DNA from: Sciscionella marina DSM 45152
Lineage (GTDB): Bacteria > Actinomycetota > Actinomycetes > Mycobacteriales > Pseudonocardiaceae
Direction of reading: 5' to 3'
Assembly (NCBI RefSeq): GCF_000379465.1
Contig: NZ_KB905380.1
Span: 1,124,041 to 1,188,040, forward strand
DNA: 64,000 bases
Shown here: one piece after another, positions 50,151-58,284 of the stretch
Layout: each line of letters begins with the position of its first letter
Numbering within the stretch: position 1 is the stretch's first letter
Program-made: the position numbers and the translations under genes
The notes under the pieces: generated by a model
Database searches by the model: none
What the model was told of the DNA's origin: nothing
The model's input: only the letters and a program-made list of their open reading frames with translations

Positions 50151-51626
50151 ATGGCACGCAACAAAACCAAGCAGGGTAAGCAGGGCCGCCGTCAGGGTGC
50201 CGAGTTCCGCGCGGCCGGATGGGTGGCCCGGCATCCGGGAAGTGTTCTCGCCCCGGGCGCGGTGATCACCGCGGTCAACGAATTCGGATCCGTGACCACG
50301 GGCTCGATCGCGGCGGGCAGCGTGGCCGCGTGTCTCGGGTGGGCACGCGCGCACCCCTCGACCTATGACCGGTATGCGGCATCGGCGATGCGGGCGTGGC
50401 GGCACCGCTGGATCCGGTACTTCGGGTTCCGCTGGCAGAACATCTGCCGCGCCTGCGACCTGGTCAAGGAAGACCGCCGCACCGGGGCGGAGCTGATGCC
50501 GCGCATCCTGCGGGTGTCCTCCCCCACTCCGACCATCGACCGGATCAAGGTTCGCATGGTCCGCGGGCAGAGCCTGCGCACCTGGCAGGAATGGCAGGAC
50601 GAACTCGCAGCCGCGCTGAACGTCGAGTCGCTGGGAATCACCAAGGTCAAACCACAGGTGATCATGCTGACCCTGGTACACCGCAACCCGTTCCCCGAAC
50701 CGATCCCCGCCACCCCGGTCCCCGACAGCGCCGACGAGGTGAACCTGGGCAAGGTCGTGTTCGGGCAGACCGAGTACGGCGAGGACTGGACCGAAAACCT
50801 CCTCGAACGCCACGTCCTCGGGATCGGTAGTTCCGGTTCGGGCAAGTCGGGGCTGATGTGGAACCCGCTACGCGGTATCGGGCCGCTGATCCGGGACGGG
50901 CTTGTCCGTATCTGGATGGTGGACCTCAAGGGCGGCATGGAAACCTCCCGCGCTCGCCCGCTGTTCTACCGCTTCGCCGACCACGTCGCCGGGAAGACCG
51001 GCGAGTCCTACATGGACTTCGATGACGACGAAGACGAGGACGGTGAGAACCGGGGCCAGTCCGGTCCTGTCGGCGAGGACGCGCTGACGCTGATCAAGGC
51101 CTTCCGGGACGAGATGAAGACCGTGCAGACCGGTCTCGCTCAGGAGGGCAAGCGCAAGTTCGAACTCTCCCCCGCCACTCCGGTGAATCTGTTGATCATC
51201 GATGAGATGGCCATGGCCACCGCACTCGGGGTGTCCGCCCGGGATCTCACGAAGATCATCACCGAGATCATGACCCAGGGCCGCGCCCCGGGCTACTGGG
51301 TGTGGGCGTTCCTGCAGGAACCCACCAAGGACATCCTGCCGATGCGGGACCTGTTCAACCTGCGCGTGTGCCTCTCGGTCGAGTCCGCGTCCTATGTGGA
51401 CATGGCCCTCGGCGAAGAAGCACGAGTGCGCGGGGCGCTCGCTGACGAGATCCCGATCGACCCCGAGTACACCGGGATCGGGTTCACCCGCGACGACCGT
51501 TCCCGCAACCCCGTCCGCGTCCGCGCCGGGCACACCACCGACGAGGACATTGACGAACTCGTGCGCACCTGCACGCCACAGGCCGCGCTCGAACCCAACG
51601 TGCTGCGACTCCCGGTCGCAGCCTGA
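50151..51626 (+). CDS. traB: TraB/FtsK-SpoIIIE-type DNA translocase
   Basis: A 491-residue motor protein for conjugation. Near the N-terminus one or two hydrophobic segments lie at about residues 28-65. Walker A is GIGSSGSGKS at 225-234, and Walker B is VNLLIIDEMAMA near 345-356. RVCLSVESASYVDMALGE resembles the FtsK sensor region. In AICEs this single protein moves double-stranded DNA from donor to recipient mycelium. ATG at 50151 has AGAGGA upstream. The function call is strong; the gene name follows pSAM2/pSVH1 usage. Confidence 0.93.
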   Translation: MARNKTKQGKQGRRQGAEFRAAGWVARHPGSVLAPGAVITAVNEFGSVTTGSIAAGSVAACLGWARAHPSTYDRYAASAMRAWRHRWIRYFGFRWQNICRACDLVKEDRRTGAELMPRILRVSSPTPTIDRIKVRMVRGQSLRTWQEWQDELAAALNVESLGITKVKPQVIMLTLVHRNPFPEPIPATPVPDSADEVNLGKVVFGQTEYGEDWTENLLERHVLGIGSSGSGKSGLMWNPLRGIGPLIRDGLVRIWMVDLKGGMETSRARPLFYRFADHVAGKTGESYMDFDDDEDEDGENRGQSGPVGEDALTLIKAFRDEMKTVQTGLAQEGKRKFELSPATPVNLLIIDEMAMATALGVSARDLTKIITEIMTQGRAPGYWVWAFLQEPTKDILPMRDLFNLRVCLSVESASYVDMALGEEARVRGALADEIPIDPEYTGIGFTRDDRSRNPVRVRAGHTTDEDIDELVRTCTPQAALEPNVLRLPVAA

Positions 51627-51652
51627 ACCGCAACCAGAAAGGAGAAACCGCG

Positions 51653-51838
51653 ATGCGTATCCGGATCGTCGGCACCCCAGAAGAGAACAACGCCACCTGT
51701 GTGGTGCTCGGAATGCTGCTGCACGTCCGCGAGGAATCCCAGTTCTACCCGAACCGCGGGAACAGCGAGCTGGGCCGAACCTACCTCGACGCGGAACTAC
51801 CGAGTGGCTGGACCGTAACCGAAGGGAGCGCGTCATGA
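51653..51838 (+). CDS. Small conserved element protein
   Basis: A 61-residue protein (RIRIVGTPEENNATCVVLGM) with AAAGGAG upstream. It is coupled to the next gene by an ATGA overlap. It has the look of small genes found beside traB in AICEs. Function unknown. Confidence 0.65.
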   Translation: MRIRIVGTPEENNATCVVLGMLLHVREESQFYPNRGNSELGRTYLDAELPSGWTVTEGSAS

Positions 51839-52071
51839 TCGCCCTGCACTTCCTGAAAATGTGGCTGAAAACCGCACTCGGCTTCGGCCTGGCTGGACTC
51901 GCCGAATACATCATCGTGACCGACCTGGTGTGGCGGGTCCTGCTGCTCACGGTCACCGGGGCCGCATTCGTGCTCGTGACCGTGCTGATCCGCCGCGAAT
52001 GGCGCGCACAACGGATCAACGGCAGCTACCGCTACCAAATGATCGATGACGTATCCACGGGCCGGAGGTGA
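51835..52071 (+). CDS. Small membrane protein
   Basis: A 78-residue protein with two hydrophobic segments (about 8-28 and 32-52, ALGFGLAGLAEYIIV and VLLLTVTGAAFVLVTVLI) and a basic tail. The ATGA overlap with the preceding gene sets the start. Its position between the TraB gene and the other spread genes suggests a mycelial spread (Spd-like) role. Confidence 0.7.
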   Translation: MIALHFLKMWLKTALGFGLAGLAEYIIVTDLVWRVLLLTVTGAAFVLVTVLIRREWRAQRINGSYRYQMIDDVSTGRR

Positions 52072-52074
52072 CCG

Positions 52075-52536
52075 GTGATGGCCTGGAAATTCGAGCTCGA
52101 CCAGAGCGGAATGAAACGGTACCGGGACTGCTACGGCGAATACCGGCGCCTGTGCTCAGAGCAAACCCCGAACCACGGCAGCGACTCCTCGGTGATCGTC
52201 AACCTTGTCGCAACGATGGTCCGCGGTCTGCACCAGCAGCTCGACGCACTCGCCGATACCGCCCTGCGCTACGGGTCCCGGTTACGCGACACCTACATCT
52301 GGTACCCCGGTGGTACCGCGTCCTCGGCCGTGATCGATCAGGGATTCATCCACGAATACCAGGGCTTCGCCACCCAGTACGACCACCTCACGCCGGGCTC
52401 TCCCACCGACAGCGAGGTCAACGAAGCGGTCCGGTTGCTCGACTGCATGGCCCAGTGCCTGACCAGACAGTGCGAGCTGCTCGGGAAAACCGAGCACATG
52501 TGGAAAGCCAAGTCGGCCAACACACGAAGGAGGTGA
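52075..52536 (+). CDS. Conserved element protein, paralogue 1
   Basis: A 153-residue protein that aligns along its length with the next gene product. Shared features are a central helix before an acidic IDQ motif (VIDQGFIHEYQGFATQY), a short variable loop, and a closing RLLDCMAQCLTRQCELLGKT-H-MW motif. ATG 52078, 3 bases after GTG 52075, is equally possible; GGAGG lies upstream. Function unknown. Confidence 0.75.
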   Translation: MMAWKFELDQSGMKRYRDCYGEYRRLCSEQTPNHGSDSSVIVNLVATMVRGLHQQLDALADTALRYGSRLRDTYIWYPGGTASSAVIDQGFIHEYQGFATQYDHLTPGSPTDSEVNEAVRLLDCMAQCLTRQCELLGKTEHMWKAKSANTRRR

Positions 52537-52542
52537 CCAGCA

Positions 52543-53046
52543 ATGTCCCGCATTCTCGATCTGAATACGCGCAACATCGATGTCTACTGGGAGATCTACG
52601 GGCGGTTCGCGTTCTGGCCCGACCGTGTCACCAGGTCACCGAATAGCACGCCACTGGGCGATTACAAGGTCGCAAGGCACCTGGTGGAGAACATGATCGT
52701 GCCGTTGTGTCGGCAGTCGGAGACCGTGCAGGACCTCCTCGCGGTCCACGGCGTCCGCTGGGGCGGCCAGCGGCACCTCTCCGGGCGCAACCTCGGTGTC
52801 CGGGTATTCTCGCTCGGGATCGACCAAGCCCTGATGACCGAACACCAACGGTTCGTCGCCAGCTATCAGGATCTCCCCGCCACGGCGAGCGAAGCTGAGG
52901 TCGAATCCGCGATCGAGTACCTGGACCGGATGCTGTTGTGCCTGGGCGGGCAACTGCAACTACTCGGGAACACCTGCCACATGTGGAAACTCGAGGAAGC
53001 CAAAGCCCGCAAACGTAAGCAGGACCACGCCCGGTGGCAGTCGTGA
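52543..53046 (+). CDS. Conserved element protein, paralogue 2
   Basis: A 167-residue protein homologous to its neighbour: GIDQALMTEHQRFVASYQDL and YLDRMLLCLGGQLQLLGNTC-HMW match the same positions. GGAGG precedes the ATG by 9 bases. The pair arose by tandem duplication long ago, since identity is low outside the motifs. The end is strongly basic (KARKRKQDHAR). Function unknown. Confidence 0.75.
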   Translation: MSRILDLNTRNIDVYWEIYGRFAFWPDRVTRSPNSTPLGDYKVARHLVENMIVPLCRQSETVQDLLAVHGVRWGGQRHLSGRNLGVRVFSLGIDQALMTEHQRFVASYQDLPATASEAEVESAIEYLDRMLLCLGGQLQLLGNTCHMWKLEEAKARKRKQDHARWQS

Positions 53047-53678
53047 ACCGGGAACGCTGGCTGCGGTGGCTACAAACCACGGTCATGGTCGTGCTCGGTG
53101 GGATCGGTGGGGCCGCGGGCTTCACCCACACCCACGACTGGGCACAAGCCCACGGGCAAACCGGGTGGCTCGCCTGGGCCGACGCGGTCGTGATCGAGGG
53201 CATGGCCGTGGTCGCCGGACTGCGCCTGCACCACGACCGGACCGTAGGCAACCCGATCCGGTTCCCGGCCGCGGTGCTCGCGGTGGCGTTCATCGTCCAG
53301 ATGATCTCCCAAGTCGCCCTTGCCGAACCGTCGGCGGCCGGGTGGCTGGTCGCGGCGATGCCCGCGCTCGGGTTCCTCATCGTGGTCAAGCTTGCCCTCC
53401 GCCCCTCCCGCGGAAACGCCGTTGAAACCCCAGTCCCACAACCGGAAACCGTACAGCCCGCCACCCCACCCGAACTGGTCACCAACAGCTCGCCGCGGGA
53501 AAAGACGGGTGGGGCGGTGGACAAGCTGCCCTCCACGATGAGAAAGACCGTGCTCGACCTCGCCGACAAGGCACACCGGGAACAGCGCGGCCTGACCCCG
53601 GCCGACATACAGCAACACATCGGCATCCCCGACCGGCTCGCCACCGAGCTCGTCACCGAACTCAGCCGCGCAGCCTGA
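53034..53678 (+). CDS. DUF2637-type membrane spread protein
   Basis: A 214-residue protein with four hydrophobic segments in the first 120 residues (TTVMVVLGGIGGAAGF, VVIEGMAVVAGLRL, FPAAVLAVAFIVQMISQVAL and LVAAMPALGFLIVVKLAL) and a cytoplasmic tail ending in a winged-helix-like segment. The membrane part fits the DUF2637 family found in AICEs and linked to plasmid spread. It overlaps the previous gene by 13 bases, and a terminator follows at 53714. Confidence 0.82.
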   Translation: MAVVNRERWLRWLQTTVMVVLGGIGGAAGFTHTHDWAQAHGQTGWLAWADAVVIEGMAVVAGLRLHHDRTVGNPIRFPAAVLAVAFIVQMISQVALAEPSAAGWLVAAMPALGFLIVVKLALRPSRGNAVETPVPQPETVQPATPPELVTNSSPREKTGGAVDKLPSTMRKTVLDLADKAHREQRGLTPADIQQHIGIPDRLATELVTELSRAA

Positions 53679-53713
53679 AACCCCAGTCACACAACCGAAT
53701 ACCGCCACCACCT

Positions 53714-53747
53714 ACGACGCTCGGCCACCCGGTCAGCGTCGTTTTTC
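53714..53747 (+). terminator. Rho-independent terminator
   Basis: A perfect 8-bp stem ACGACGCT/AGCGTCGT with a 13-base loop is followed by TTTTT. It lies 36 bases after the spread gene and before the next start, so it ends or attenuates the transfer transcript ahead of the replication genes. Confidence 0.8.
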
Positions 53748-53775
53748 TGTGCCCCACAACGAAAGGACCACGATC

Positions 53776-54192
53776 ATGTGTACCCGCACCAACACCAAGA
53801 CCTCGACCCTGATGGCCGCCTACGCCGGATACGCGGACTCGGTCGGCATGCCCGAACCCACCAGCATCCACCTCCGACCCGAGGACCTGGAGCTCGATAT
53901 TCACCCCCGGGTGCAGGCCTACACCGATCCGGTTGCGGTGCTGTCCTCGCTGCTGCTCTGGACGCGCAACCTGCACGGCATCACCGGCACCTGGCGGCGC
54001 ACCACGGGCGAGAGCCTGCACATCAGCATCACCGGCCGACTCAACAGCGGTGTCCGCGTGACCGTCTACGACGGCATCGACTACCAGGCCGCGGCCGGGC
54101 TCGTCTACCTCGAACCCGAACAGTCCGAGTCCGTCGCCCTGGACGAACTCAGCTTCCTCGCCGCGGAACTGCACGGCACACCCGCTGCGTGA
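53776..54192 (+). CDS. Conserved element protein of unknown function
   Basis: A 138-residue acidic protein (LHGITGTWRRTTGESLHISI, then TVYDGIDYQAAAGLVYLEPE). AAAGGA precedes the ATG at 53776. It follows the terminator and is the first gene of the rep-xis-int unit. I do not recognise it. Confidence 0.7.
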   Translation: MCTRTNTKTSTLMAAYAGYADSVGMPEPTSIHLRPEDLELDIHPRVQAYTDPVAVLSSLLLWTRNLHGITGTWRRTTGESLHISITGRLNSGVRVTVYDGIDYQAAAGLVYLEPEQSESVALDELSFLAAELHGTPAA

Positions 54193-54227
54193 ATCCCACT
54201 CCCCTGCCCTCGACCATGGAGGTCTCC

Positions 54228-55577
54228 GTGACTGACACCCCGACGACTGCCCCGAGCCCGGAACGCCTTGCCGCGCGGGCCAAAGAACCAGACTGGTCAA
54301 CCTGGCGAACCAAGGTCGAGGCGGTCGGCGGGTGCTCGGCACCCATCCATCTCCACGGCGAGTTCTGGATCCGCTCGAAAGAAACCGGCGACAACCTCGC
54401 CGGAGTCGAGGGCAGGGTGTTCGTCCCGTGCGGGAACCGGCGCGAAGCCGTCTGCCCCGCGTGTTCGGAGGTGTACCGCCAAGACGCCTTTCACCTGATC
54501 CGCTCCGGGATCTCCGGCGGCAAGACCGTGCCCGACACCGTGGCCACCCACCCGCGGTTGTTCGTCACCCTCACCGCACCCTCGTTCGGACCCGTGCACA
54601 CCCGAGTCGTGCACACCACAGGGAAAGTGCTCCGGTGCCGATGCGGTGAAACCCACCGAGGGACTGACTCCCGCATCGGCACCGCCATCAACCCCGCCAC
54701 CTACGACTACACCGCCGCGGTGCTCTGGCAAGCCCACTCCGGCGAGCTCTGGCATCGGTTCACCATCCGGCTACGCCGCGAACTTGCCCGCGCTGCCGGG
54801 ATCAAGGTCCGCGAATTCGCCGACCACGCCCGCATCTCGTACGCCAAGGTCGCCGAATACCAACAGCGCGGCATGGTGCACTTCCACAGCATCATCCGAC
54901 TCGACGGCCCCAGCGGACCCGAGGACACCCCACCGGCGTGGGCGCGACCGGAACTGCTCGCCGCCGCCGTGGAAACCGCCGCTGCCGAGGTCCGCATCAA
55001 CCGGACCCTCCCGGTAGCCGAGGGCGTCGAACGGGCCTTCACGTTCGCCTGGGGCACCCAAATCGACGTGCGCCCCGTCGCCTCCGGCGAGCAGCTCGAA
55101 AACGCCGACGGGGCCATCTCCGATCACGCCCTGGCCGGGTACATCGCCAAATACGCCACCAAGGGCACCGACGCCACCGACACCGCCGACCGTCCATTCC
55201 GGACCGCCGAAGCCATCGAACACGTTCGCGCCACCGAGCACCACAAGCACATGATGCGCGAAACCTGGCGACTCGGTGGCCTGCCCCGGCTGCGGGCGCT
55301 GCGGAACTGGGCGCACATGCTCGGGTTCCGCGGGCACTTCCTCACCAAATCCCGCCGCTACTCGATGCAGCTCGAACACCTGCGCAACGCCCGCCGACTG
55401 CACCGCTACACCACCCAACTCGACGCGCTCGGAGTCACCGAGGACGACATCACCGTCATCAATCACTGGGAACACACCGGCAACGGCTACTCAAGCCCTG
55501 CCGAACAAGAACTCGCCGAAGCCATCGGGCGACGCCAGCGAGAAAACCGCAAACACAGGAAGGAACCGGAACAATGA
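54228..55577 (+). CDS. RepSA-type rolling-circle replication initiator
   Basis: A 449-residue HUH-type initiator. A cysteine-rich N-terminal region (FVPCGNRREAVCPAC and CRCGETH) looks like a zinc site. The HUH metal motif is VHFH at 217-220, and the nicking Tyr is probably in YIAKYATKG. This combination is the pSAM2 RepSA family, which starts replication of the excised circle. GTG at 54228 has GGAGG five bases upstream; ATG 54216 is in frame but poorly placed. Its stop overlaps the excisionase start (ATGA). Confidence 0.92.
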   Translation: MTDTPTTAPSPERLAARAKEPDWSTWRTKVEAVGGCSAPIHLHGEFWIRSKETGDNLAGVEGRVFVPCGNRREAVCPACSEVYRQDAFHLIRSGISGGKTVPDTVATHPRLFVTLTAPSFGPVHTRVVHTTGKVLRCRCGETHRGTDSRIGTAINPATYDYTAAVLWQAHSGELWHRFTIRLRRELARAAGIKVREFADHARISYAKVAEYQQRGMVHFHSIIRLDGPSGPEDTPPAWARPELLAAAVETAAAEVRINRTLPVAEGVERAFTFAWGTQIDVRPVASGEQLENADGAISDHALAGYIAKYATKGTDATDTADRPFRTAEAIEHVRATEHHKHMMRETWRLGGLPRLRALRNWAHMLGFRGHFLTKSRRYSMQLEHLRNARRLHRYTTQLDALGVTEDDITVINHWEHTGNGYSSPAEQELAEAIGRRQRENRKHRKEPEQ

Positions 55578-55747
55578 CCAAGCTCATGAGCATCAACGAC
55601 GTGGCCGAATTCCTCGGCATCCCAGTCGGCACCCTCTACCAATGGCGCACCCGCGGCTACGGACCAACCGGCCGACGCATCGGCAAATACGTCCGCTACC
55701 GCCCCGAAGACGTAGAAGCCTGGGTCGACGGACAGGGCGGTATCTGA
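55574..55747 (+). CDS. xis: Excisionase (MerR-like helix-turn-helix)
   Basis: A 57-residue protein with one winged-helix domain (MSINDVAEFLGIPVGTLYQW, then GRRIGKYVRYRPEDVEAWVD). It is of the size and type of AICE and phage excisionases. It overlaps rep by ATGA and int by TGATG, so all three are co-translated. It would turn integrase toward excision. Confidence 0.88.
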   Translation: MTKLMSINDVAEFLGIPVGTLYQWRTRGYGPTGRRIGKYVRYRPEDVEAWVDGQGGI

Positions 55748-56964
55748 TGGCGCGCGCGTGGGTATATGACCGCAGTGGCACAAAGAAATATGAGGCGGCG
55801 GTTGCGAAAGCGAAGACCACCGGGCGGAAACCGCCGTCTCGCTGGGAAGTCATGTACTACGACCAGTCCGGGAGCCTGCGTACCGAAGTGGCCCGCAACA
55901 AGCGGACTGCCGAGGCTCGGTGTAGCGACCTGGAGGTTTCACTCTCCAGCGGCAGTTACGTCGATCCGGTAGAGGGCAAGGTTTCCTTCTCGACAGTGGC
56001 TGAACGATGGATCGATTCCCGCCACGACCTGAAACCCCAAACCTGGTGGAAGTACCGTGCTCTGCTCGATAATCACGTTAACGAGCGGTGGGGAGACCAA
56101 CCGCTGGTGAAGATCGACCACGAAGAGATCTCGACGTGGGTTGCGAGACTGCTCAAGTCCAAGGACGAGGGCGGCTCGGGGCTCGGGGCTTCTCAAGCGC
56201 GGCATTGCTACCGGGTGCTGGCGATGGTGCTGGAGTGGTGCGTACCCAAGCGGCTCCCCCGCAACCCGGCCCGTGGGGTGAAGCTTCCGATCCGGCCTGA
56301 GTCCGAGCATGTGTACCTGAGCTACGAGCAGATCGAGCGGCTGGCGTCGGCGTCGGCGGGGCTGGTCACGAAGTACAAGGTGCCGACCGCGGGTGCCGCG
56401 ATCAACCGGGCGCTCATCCTGCTGCTGGCCTACACCGGTATGCGATGGGGCGAAGCGGCCGCCCTCCGAATCGGCAAGGTGGATCTCAAGAACCGGCGTA
56501 TCCGGGTCGTGAGCACCTTCACCGAGATCAACGGCGTGCAATGCGAGGGCCTGCCGAAGAACGGCAAGCCACGTACCGTGCCGATCCCGGCGTCCCTGGT
56601 CCCCGTGCTCCGTGAAGTCGTCGGCAACCGCGGTGACGATCAGCTCGTGTTCCGCACCGCACGCAAGCAGTCACTGCGGGCGAACAACTGGCGGGTCCGG
56701 GAGTTCAACGCCGCGGTGAAGGCCGCCGGACTCGGTGACCTCGGACTGACCCCGCACAAGCTCCGGCACACCGCGGCCTCGCTGGCGATCGCAGCGGGTG
56801 CGGATGTGAAGGTGCTACAGCAGATGCTCGGGCACGCCACGGCGGCGATGACGCTGGATATCTACGGGCACCTGTTCCCGGACCGCCTCGATGAGGTCGC
56901 CACTAAGCTCGACCGCAACCGAACCAAGGCCCTGCGCAGGTCGGCCCGCGATGACGCTGCTTGA
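55747..56964 (+). CDS. int: Site-specific tyrosine integrase
   Basis: A 405-residue tyrosine recombinase. It has an arm-binding N-terminus and a core-binding domain (about 80-175). The catalytic domain carries Arg233 (TGMRWGE), His337 and Arg340 (HKLRHTA), His363 (LGHATAAM) and nucleophile Tyr373 (DIYGHLF), so all catalytic residues are present. It ends 103 bases before the attR repeat in tRNA-Pro, the usual place for AICE integrases. Confidence 0.95.
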   Translation: MARAWVYDRSGTKKYEAAVAKAKTTGRKPPSRWEVMYYDQSGSLRTEVARNKRTAEARCSDLEVSLSSGSYVDPVEGKVSFSTVAERWIDSRHDLKPQTWWKYRALLDNHVNERWGDQPLVKIDHEEISTWVARLLKSKDEGGSGLGASQARHCYRVLAMVLEWCVPKRLPRNPARGVKLPIRPESEHVYLSYEQIERLASASAGLVTKYKVPTAGAAINRALILLLAYTGMRWGEAAALRIGKVDLKNRRIRVVSTFTEINGVQCEGLPKNGKPRTVPIPASLVPVLREVVGNRGDDQLVFRTARKQSLRANNWRVREFNAAVKAAGLGDLGLTPHKLRHTAASLAIAAGADVKVLQQMLGHATAAMTLDIYGHLFPDRLDEVATKLDRNRTKALRRSARDDAA

Positions 56965-56980
56965 AGACTTCGGCCCTGGG

Positions 56981-57000
56981 CATGTTGGGAAAATGTTGGG
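56981..57000 (+). repeat. Arm-type repeat, right copy
   Basis: Identical to the 20 bases at 45513-45532, placed between the integrase stop and the attR core. It is most likely a binding site for the integrase or excisionase. Confidence 0.65.
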
Positions 57001-57034
57001 ATGCCCGGGGCCGAGGCATGTCCGGGGCATAGAG

Positions 57035-57066
57035 AAAGGGCCGCCTACCTGCGTAGACGGCCCTTT
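57035..57066 (-). terminator. Element-encoded terminator beside the tRNA
   Basis: AAAGGGCCG-CCTAC and GTAG-CGGCCCTTT form a strong hairpin. On the minus strand it ends in CCCTTTCTC, without a long U-run, and lies directly downstream of the tRNA-Pro 3' end. It replaces the terminator that the insertion moved away, and can also stop the integrase transcript on the plus strand. Confidence 0.6.
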
Positions 57067-57067
57067 G

Positions 57068-57145
<78 letters not shown>

Positions 57146-57220
57146 GGTGCCGCGTGTGTGCGACGTGATGATCGTAGCGTACGCGGCCGAGGGGGTTGTC
57201 ACCCACCCTGTTCCAGACCA

Positions 57221-57239
57221 TTAGGCAAGGCTAAGCTCA
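57221..57239 (+). promoter_or_regulatory. IdeR/DtxR-type iron box
   Basis: TTAGGCAAGGCTAAGCTCA matches the actinobacterial iron box TTAGGTTAGGCTAACCTAA at 14 of 19 positions. It lies 34 bases before the lipoprotein start, so the gene is probably repressed when iron is plentiful. Confidence 0.7.
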
Positions 57240-57272
57240 CTGCGGACGGACGTTTAGGCAGGGAGTCGACTG

Positions 57273-58283
57273 TTGACGGGTATGGTTTCGCGCCGGCGGG
57301 CGCTTGGGCTCGGTTTGGCGACGGTGGCCGGGGTCTCGGTGGCGGCGTGTGGCGGCTCGGGCTCTGGTTCGGATTCGACTTCGGGCGGTGGCTCGTGGGA
57401 GTACACGGACGCGCGCGGGAAGCGGGTCTCCCTGAAACAGCGGCCGCAGCGGATCGTGGCGTATTCGGGCGTGATCGGTGCGCTGAATGATTATGGTGTG
57501 CATTTCGCCGGGGTCTACGGCCCGCATTCTCCGGTGAACGGTAAGCCGAATCCGCAGTCGGGTGACGCGAATTTCGCGAATATCCGCTCGGTCGGTGAGA
57601 AGTACGGGGATTTCGATATCGAGAAGCTGCTGGCGTTGCGGCCGGATCTCGTGCTGGAGACGTCGTTCTTGCCGAACAAGCCGTTCTACATCACCCCGGA
57701 GGTGCTCCCGAAGGTGGAGCAGGCGGTACCGGTGGCGCTGATCGACACCTCGGCGCGCACGAACACGTTGCAGATTCTGGACAACATGACGAAGCTGGCC
57801 CGTTCGCTGGGCGGGAACCCGGATTCGGACTCGGCGAAGCAGGCGCGTTCGCGGTTCGACAAGGCCAGTGCCGCGATCAAGGAGAACGCGAAGGCGAACC
57901 CGCTGCGGGTGATGATGATTTCCGGTTCGCCGGACAAGTTGTTCGTGACGCACCCGAAGGAGCAGGACAACTCGCGCTATGTGCGGGACCTCGGGGTCAA
58001 TTTCGTGGATCCGCCGTACACCCAGAAAGGCGAGGTGTTCATCGAGCTTTCCTGGGAACAGGTCGGCCGCTATCCCGCGGACGTCATTCTCTACGATTCC
58101 CGCCCGCAGGCGATGAAGATCGAGGAGCTGAAAAAGGTTCCGACATTCGCCACACTCCCCGCGGTGCGGGCGGGCAATGTGGCGCCGTGGAATCCGGAGA
58201 TCCCGTTCTCCCATCTCCAGCTGGCGAAGAATCTCGAACCGATCGCGGAATGGCAGCGCAAATTCAAACCGGTGGCGGTCTGA
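57273..58283 (+). CDS. Siderophore/iron ABC transporter substrate-binding lipoprotein
   Basis: A 336-residue periplasmic-binding-protein fold lipoprotein. The signal sequence contains SRRRALGLGL, which is Tat-like, followed by a lipobox ending at Cys26 (VSVAACGG). The body has the FecB/BtuF pattern (RIVAYSGVIGALNDYG and KLLALRPDLVLE). TTG at 57273 has GGGAG seven bases upstream; ATG 57282 is the alternative. No permease genes are adjacent. It probably captures a ferric siderophore outside the membrane. Confidence 0.88.
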   Translation: MTGMVSRRRALGLGLATVAGVSVAACGGSGSGSDSTSGGGSWEYTDARGKRVSLKQRPQRIVAYSGVIGALNDYGVHFAGVYGPHSPVNGKPNPQSGDANFANIRSVGEKYGDFDIEKLLALRPDLVLETSFLPNKPFYITPEVLPKVEQAVPVALIDTSARTNTLQILDNMTKLARSLGGNPDSDSAKQARSRFDKASAAIKENAKANPLRVMMISGSPDKLFVTHPKEQDNSRYVRDLGVNFVDPPYTQKGEVFIELSWEQVGRYPADVILYDSRPQAMKIEELKKVPTFATLPAVRAGNVAPWNPEIPFSHLQLAKNLEPIAEWQRKFKPVAV

Positions 58284-58284
58284 G

